Assembly: GCF_006494535.1 (NCBI RefSeq)
Contig: NZ_VHIQ01000001.1
Span: forward strand, 436,736-500,735
Direction: 5' to 3'
Length of the DNA stretch: 64,000 nt
DNA from: Paucihalobacter ruber
GTDB lineage: Bacteria > Bacteroidota > Bacteroidia > Flavobacteriales > Flavobacteriaceae
The notes beneath the pieces are model-generated. The model saw nothing but the letters and a program-made list of their open reading frames with translations. It was not told the DNA's origin and ran no database searches. A program made the translations under genes and the position numbers. Below are positions 59,556-64,000 of the stretch, one piece after another. Numbering within the stretch: the first letter of the stretch is position 1; the number at the start of each line of letters is the position of its first letter.

Positions 59556-60641
59556 TTAACGACCCGTTCTTAGCTTAGTTTCTTTCATCACATTAATATA
59601 TTCACTCGCAATCATTGGAACGTTCCATTCCTTTATGGCAAGCTCCTTATTCTTTTCTCCATGTTTCTGTCTAGCCAAAGAAACTGCATTTTCAATAGCT
59701 ACTTTTAAACTTTGTTCATCAACTATATCAAAAGTAGGATTATCTGTCTCATTTAATATTTCACCGATATCTGCTCCATTGTATCCGACAACCACCAAAC
59801 CAAAGGTACACCCCAAGGTAATGTTCCCAGAGTTCAATTCTGAAGTCCTAGGAATAAACAGGAAATCTGCGGCATTTAAATACCAGTGCGCATCCTCATC
59901 TTCAATAAATCCTAAATCTATTCTTCTTTTGGGATTTAGAGTTGCTAGCCATTTTTCAAATTTCCACACCCATTCGCGAAGTCTTATATAACCAATTTTT
60001 CGTCTGTTAATTTTCCATTTTGGTGCTAACAAGACTTTATTATTACTAGGAATATAGTTAAACGCTTTATTAATTAATTCTTTTTCGTGCTCTTTAATAA
60101 GACCAAACACTATCATTACCGTGGCATCGGGATTAATATTCAAGTGTTGTCTCGCTGATGCTTTATTTGAGTTATTGGGCATTGAGGCGTAGTTGTGATG
60201 TGGAATCACCACATGGGTAATGCCTTTATGTTCAGGATACCAGGCCTTAAACTGCTCTACACTATAGTTGGCAAAATGAACAACTGTATCACAATATGAA
60301 GTTACCATACGATATAACTTTAAAACATCTTCATCATTTCTTGAATGAGGGTATTGGATATGTCTTGTGTAAACAATAGTGGAGTTTTCTTTCCAATATT
60401 GTAAACACTCCTCAATTTTAGAATACATTTTTGCTGGCAACGGATCTGTACCCCAGGTCCACTTTTGGACTTCATAAGATAAAAAATCTGGCCAATGGAG
60501 GTGTATGATATCGTACTCATTTTCACATTTCCAGAATTCTTCATAATCCCAGATAACCTCGGCATGTTGTTCCAAACCTAATTTAAGGTCTTCCATAAAC
60601 AGATTACCTTGCAAAATAAAATTAGCAAATAAAATTTTCAT
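59556..60641 (-). CDS. GT-B glycosyltransferase
   Basis: A 361-aa protein with GT-B outline. N-terminal KILFANFILQGNLFMEDLKL and DIIHLHWPDFLSYEVQKW; the middle has IVYTRHIQYPHSRNDED and VVIPHHNYASM, often seen in GT70/GumK-like and GT4-like enzymes; the donor domain has VMIVFGLIKEHEKELINKAF and FLFIPRTSELNSGNITLGCT. The classic EX7E is replaced by SELNSGNITLG. It adds a sugar to the repeat unit, specificity unknown. It starts 3 nt after the stop of the epimerase gene, tightly within one operon. Confidence 0.8.
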   Translation of the reverse strand: MKILFANFILQGNLFMEDLKLGLEQHAEVIWDYEEFWKCENEYDIIHLHWPDFLSYEVQKWTWGTDPLPAKMYSKIEECLQYWKENSTIVYTRHIQYPHSRNDEDVLKLYRMVTSYCDTVVHFANYSVEQFKAWYPEHKGITHVVIPHHNYASMPNNSNKASARQHLNINPDATVMIVFGLIKEHEKELINKAFNYIPSNNKVLLAPKWKINRRKIGYIRLREWVWKFEKWLATLNPKRRIDLGFIEDEDAHWYLNAADFLFIPRTSELNSGNITLGCTFGLVVVGYNGADIGEILNETDNPTFDIVDEQSLKVAIENAVSLARQKHGEKNKELAIKEWNVPMIASEYINVMKETKLRTGR

Positions 60642-60644
60642 ATA

Positions 60645-61709
60645 TTATTCAGGTTTCAAATTCCCCTCCGCAATCTCGCGAGCCATCACGGCATCATACA
60701 CCCGTTTCATGCCTTCACGTATGGATATCTTTGGTTCCCAACCCAAATTGTCTTTTACCCAGGTCATATCGCAATAACGGCTGTGTACCCCAACCGGTTT
60801 ATCCAGCAGCGGTTTGATCTCTGGCTGATAGCCTGCGAACTCACAAAAAATTTCAATCAAATCCCTAAACGAGGTTAAAACACCCTGTCCGATATTAATG
60901 GCACTACCATCATGAATCTTCTCCATGGCCACCTCAACACAGTCCAATACGTCATCTATATGCACAAAATCGCGACCCTGATGCCCACTACCCCACACTT
61001 CAAAAGGTGCTTCTTTAAATACCGCACGTCTGGCAATGGCAGGCGTGGGATAGGAATAATCCTGATCTTCGCCATAACCTGAAAACGGACGGATACAGGT
61101 AATACTCACCCCATAGTGCTTAGCGGTAATCTGCGCCAAAAACTCACCGGTAAGCTTGGTCCAGCCATAGGTCATATCGGGCTGCCCCATGTGGTTAAAA
61201 TCAATATCGCTTTCTTTGAGCTGTATGGCGTTGCTTTCGGTTTGAAGATTGACCGGGTAGGCTGCACTCGAGCTTGGATACAACACCCGCTCCGGTTTGT
61301 GACGGCTGATCCAGTAAAAAAACTCGGCATCGATAGACAAATCTAAAGCCACTTGAATGGGGTCCCCGTCAATCATAGCGCGTCCGCCTACAATGGCCGC
61401 AAAATGGTACACATCCGCAAAGCGCTCAATGTCCAGCCCCAACTCCTTTTTAAGATACTCCGGTTGATGTACGAGCTTTTGCAAGGTAACTCTAAAGTCT
61501 TCTTCAATAAAGCACAGGCGCTCGTCTTCGCCATAGATGTTCATATTGCCTTGACTTTTTTGAAAGGGATGGTTCAGCCAGGTATTGGGATGCTTACCAA
61601 CCGCTAAATTATCTATAAATACAATACGATCGTTAGTGTTGTTATAAAGACGATTTACCATATTGCGCCCTACAAAACCGCAACCGCCCGAAATTAAATG
61701 TGTTTTCAT
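60645..61709 (-). CDS. NAD-dependent epimerase/dehydratase (GDP-mannose 3,5-epimerase-like)
   Basis: A 354-aa extended SDR. NAD loop ISGGCGFVGRNM, catalytic Ser in LYPSSSAAYP and Tyr181/Lys185 in MTYGWTKLTGEF. The residues around them (VYHFAAIVGGRAMIDGDP, RPFSGYGEDQDYSYPTPAI, QGRDFVHIDDVLDCVEVAM) recall GDP-mannose 3',5'-epimerase and related enzymes acting on GDP-hexoses. It probably supplies an unusual GDP-sugar to the locus. UDP-sugar substrates remain possible. 17-nt gap to the upstream gene. Confidence 0.78.
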   Translation of the reverse strand: MKTHLISGGCGFVGRNMVNRLYNNTNDRIVFIDNLAVGKHPNTWLNHPFQKSQGNMNIYGEDERLCFIEEDFRVTLQKLVHQPEYLKKELGLDIERFADVYHFAAIVGGRAMIDGDPIQVALDLSIDAEFFYWISRHKPERVLYPSSSAAYPVNLQTESNAIQLKESDIDFNHMGQPDMTYGWTKLTGEFLAQITAKHYGVSITCIRPFSGYGEDQDYSYPTPAIARRAVFKEAPFEVWGSGHQGRDFVHIDDVLDCVEVAMEKIHDGSAINIGQGVLTSFRDLIEIFCEFAGYQPEIKPLLDKPVGVHSRYCDMTWVKDNLGWEPKISIREGMKRVYDAVMAREIAEGNLKPE

Positions 61710-61726
61710 GTTTTTATATTAAGTTC

Positions 61727-62869
61727 TTAATGTGCTTTTCTTGCTGAGACTATTAAATCATCAAGCACACTGATATGTCTATTGATATTATAATTAGTTT
61801 GCATATGCTGCCTTCCGGCTTGTCCCATCTGTTGGCATAAGGCTTTGTCGTTATACAATTTTACCATAGCCTCGCTCATGGCCTTTACATCATACTCATC
61901 TACTAACAACCCTGTTTGCTCATGTATCACGGCTTGTGGTATCCCGGCATGTCTGGTAGAGACCACCGGCAAGGCCGCTGCACTCGCTTCTAAAATGGTA
62001 TTTGGAGTGCCTTCGGCATCGCCGTAAGAGGGTTGCACAGAATGTTGCACAAACATACAAGCGTCATTAAAATAAGGCATCAACTGATTGTGGTTGATAC
62101 CCCCGGTAAAAGTAACCCGGTCTTCAATATGCCATGCTTTGGCAATGGATTTACATGCCTCTAATAATTCGCCGGTACCCACCATAATTAAACGGGCCTC
62201 GGCACATTTTGGCATGGCATCTTTAAAAGCCTGCAACGTTAATTGGGGTGCTTTAATATCTGTAAAACGCCCAATATTTAATATGGTAGAACCATAACTG
62301 GATTGTACCTCATAAAAAAAAGCTTGCGGTCCATAAGGGTTATAGACAATCTTATCTTCGGGGCAGCCTAATGACAATAGTTTATCGGTCATGAAATGCG
62401 AGACGCTCACAATCTTGTAAGCATAGGCAAACATGGCTTTGTAATTAGATTTGACTTCATCGGTTAACAGAGGATCTCTGTGGGCATCATGCCCGTGGAA
62501 ATGGACTACCAGAGGTATCTCCAAACTTTTGGCAAAAGGTGTGATGGCCGCTCCCTGGAACCCAAATTCTGCTAAAATTACATTGACTTGGTGGGCTTTA
62601 AAAAAGCCTGCTAAGGCATCTAGTTTACCATTAAACGATTGCTGCCATAAGGTGACTTTTTTATGGTAAAGCCATTGGGGTAATAGTTTTTTTAGCTTTT
62701 GCAACCATGGGTGTTTGCTGTAAAACAGACCAATGGAACGGTTGTTATATTGTAAATCGTGCGTTGGTCCATGTATCAACACTTTATCCCCTTTCATCAG
62801 CTCAGCGTGAGCCCTGATAAAGGAACCGCTAAAATTACTGGTGCCGGCTTGTATGATGCAAATTTTCAT
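61727..62869 (-). CDS. GT4-family glycosyltransferase
   Basis: A 380-aa group 1 glycosyltransferase. KICIIQAGTSNFSGSFIRAH at the start, LVVHFHGHDAHRDPLLTDEV in the N-terminal domain, ILNIGRFTDIKAPQLTLQAF and DAEGTPNTILEASAAALPVV (EX7E) in the C-terminal domain. SHFMTDKLLSLGCPEDKIVY followed by NPYG is typical of colanic-acid WcaL/AmsK-type galactosyltransferases, which is the nearest functional guess. Its ATG directly abuts the stop of the sulfotransferase gene. Confidence 0.87.
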   Translation of the reverse strand: MKICIIQAGTSNFSGSFIRAHAELMKGDKVLIHGPTHDLQYNNRSIGLFYSKHPWLQKLKKLLPQWLYHKKVTLWQQSFNGKLDALAGFFKAHQVNVILAEFGFQGAAITPFAKSLEIPLVVHFHGHDAHRDPLLTDEVKSNYKAMFAYAYKIVSVSHFMTDKLLSLGCPEDKIVYNPYGPQAFFYEVQSSYGSTILNIGRFTDIKAPQLTLQAFKDAMPKCAEARLIMVGTGELLEACKSIAKAWHIEDRVTFTGGINHNQLMPYFNDACMFVQHSVQPSYGDAEGTPNTILEASAAALPVVSTRHAGIPQAVIHEQTGLLVDEYDVKAMSEAMVKLYNDKALCQQMGQAGRQHMQTNYNINRHISVLDDLIVSARKAH

Positions 62870-63580
62870 TTATTTTAAAAATGAAAGGATTTTTCGGAAT
62901 GATAAAACCACAAACCTTACTGGTTTACTGTTCAATATTGTATTAAAAATTCTTTTTAAAACTGAAAAGTATTTTTTAACAAAATATTCAAAAACATAAT
63001 AATAATACTCATAGAAACTTAATTTAGTTGATTCATCTAAATCTTCAAACTTATAATTATATATTTTTAAATCTTTATTGTATAAGTACTTCACAATTGC
63101 TTTTGTCCTTTTGTCATAAAAACTTTGATAAGGTTTTTCAGTATTTGATTTTTCAATGTGGGGTAGCTGCAAATTAAGGTTGAGTTTATTGCATACGATA
63201 GAAAAATCTTCATTTAATCTTTCAAATCTACAAACATAATCTAAAGTTTCATCTATAATATCATGGTAAAATGGGCTTTGAACCTCATGCCTAGCAGGTT
63301 TAAAATTTATTACAAAATCATAAAGTTTTTCAGTGTTTTTTGGATAATAAAAACCTCTTTTCCAGCATGATACTAGTCGACTATATGGGTTACGAACGAC
63401 AGAAAATTTAAAATAATCCTCCCAAATTTCAATACCTATTAATTGTTTTGTTTCACTTGCCTTTAAATGCTTTTCAGAATAATCATTATAACTCATTTCT
63501 ATGTTAAAAGCTCCCTCAATGCTAGTACCGCCGGTTCGAGGTATGTGTATAAGTATGCATTTATTTTTATGATCTATCAT
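62870..63580 (-). CDS. Sulfotransferase family 2 protein
   Basis: A 236-aa protein of the Sulfotransfer_2 type. The 5'-phosphosulfate-binding loop is HIPRTGGTS (residues 12-20), and the 3'-phosphate-binding motif is in FKFSVVRNPYSRLVSCWKRG. C-terminal sequence is basic and AT-rich in coding (KKYFSVLKRIFNTILNSKPV). It would move sulfate from PAPS onto a sugar hydroxyl, either on the lipid-linked unit or a precursor. Its zero-nt junction with the next glycosyltransferase gene supports a role in the same pathway. Some family members act on other acceptors, so sulfation of this polymer is an inference. Confidence 0.82.
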   Translation of the reverse strand: MIDHKNKCILIHIPRTGGTSIEGAFNIEMSYNDYSEKHLKASETKQLIGIEIWEDYFKFSVVRNPYSRLVSCWKRGFYYPKNTEKLYDFVINFKPARHEVQSPFYHDIIDETLDYVCRFERLNEDFSIVCNKLNLNLQLPHIEKSNTEKPYQSFYDKRTKAIVKYLYNKDLKIYNYKFEDLDESTKLSFYEYYYYVFEYFVKKYFSVLKRIFNTILNSKPVRFVVLSFRKILSFLK

Positions 63581-63589
63581 AACCTGAAA

Positions 63590-64000
63590 TTACATTGATT
63601 TGTTTTGATTTAAAATTTTATATAAACGATGCTTTAGCAAGCCTAGACGTAGCTTAAGTAGATTAACTAAATCAATTATTGGCCTTCTTTTGTCTGCACG
63701 TGCTAAATCAGGATGCACGCTTGGCAATTTTAATAACTTTGGTACGGATACAATATTCAATTTTTTAGATTTAAAACTTGACAAGTAATTAAACCAATGC
63801 TCATGACATAGAGTCATAGTAAAATTCTCTGAAATGTATTGTTTTGCATTTTTAGACATGGTATGCCATAAAGTGTGATCAGCCTGAAGTGTTTTAATGG
63901 CATTTAAAAAATCATCGTTGCGGTCATTAACTACAAAGCCTGTTACGCCTTGTTTGATTTGTTCCGATATACCGCTTTTCATTTGCAAACATACCGGTAC
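63590..64000 (-). CDS. GT4-family glycosyltransferase (C-terminal part, cut by the window edge)
   Basis: The frame stays open to the last base, reading VPVCLQMKSGISEQIKQGVT followed by GFVVND. This is the loop after the EX7E motif of GT4 enzymes (PV...GGIPE.V..GVTGFLV). Then come the usual helix (DDFLNAIKTLQADHTLWHTM) and the FTMTLCHEHWFNYL region near the C terminus, with a basic tail. 137 codons are present; the N-terminal two thirds lie right of the window. The internal TTG at 63988 is not a start. It ends 10 nt before the sulfotransferase gene. Confidence 0.82.
   Translation of the reverse strand, partial: VPVCLQMKSGISEQIKQGVTGFVVNDRNDDFLNAIKTLQADHTLWHTMSKNAKQYISENFTMTLCHEHWFNYLSSFKSKKLNIVSVPKLLKLPSVHPDLARADKRRPIIDLVNLLKLRLGLLKHRLYKILNQNKSM

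Overview
The window comes from a chromosome of the phylum Bacteroidota, almost certainly the family Flavobacteriaceae; the genus cannot be fixed from sequence alone. The signs are an AT-rich genome, few Shine-Dalgarno sites, TAnnTTTG promoter boxes, type IX secretion (T9SS) genes (plug, PorT, a cargo protein with a T9SS tail), lipidated TamA (TamL), a short primary sigma factor and Na+-translocating NADH:quinone reductase. No rRNA, tRNA or CRISPR array was found.

Layout. 1-26.9 kb is mostly housekeeping: nqrBA (leftward), T9SS plug, apaG, pruA, a secreted hydrolase, rsmG, a desaturase, an aminotransferase, trkAH, ubiE-porT, a SpoU methyltransferase, tamL, fba-accD, a GapN-type dehydrogenase, a lipoprotein, and rpsO-pnp. 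26.9-35.1 kb alternates housekeeping units (proCBA, a 124-aa unknown, rpoD, then rpe) with three intergenic regions packed with 21 copies of a GC-rich two-hairpin repeat. A single-copy REP-associated tyrosine transposase (RAYT) lies inside the first cluster.

35.7-64 kb is, apart from a CBS-domain gene, one leftward surface polysaccharide locus. It holds wzc, wza and a WecA/MraY-type initiating transferase at its 3' end, about fourteen glycosyltransferases, a WcaF-like acetyltransferase, a Wzy-like membrane protein, a nucleotidyltransferase / 4,6-dehydratase / reductase set, a GDP-mannose 3,5-epimerase-like enzyme and a sulfotransferase. Two further family 2 glycosyltransferase genes are decayed pseudogenes. 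No flippase (Wzx) is seen, so the locus continues past the right edge.

The most unusual content is the RAYT with its repeats. The element has a short form (a 10-bp hairpin followed by a GCGTT/AACGC hairpin) and a long form with a 19-nt extra hairpin-forming segment. The 3' end of the RAYT gene, joined to a repeat copy, is present again 4.5 kb away, and a 74-bp direct repeat carrying the pnp terminator flanks the RAYT island. Other intergenic repeats include a degenerate seven-base periodicity seen at four places and a 69-bp sequence present three times, once inside the polysaccharide locus. How the genes cooperate: proCBA makes proline and PruA degrades it; PorT and plug serve secretion of cargo such as the 795-aa hydrolase; the polysaccharide genes build, modify and export a probably acetylated and possibly sulfated polymer.
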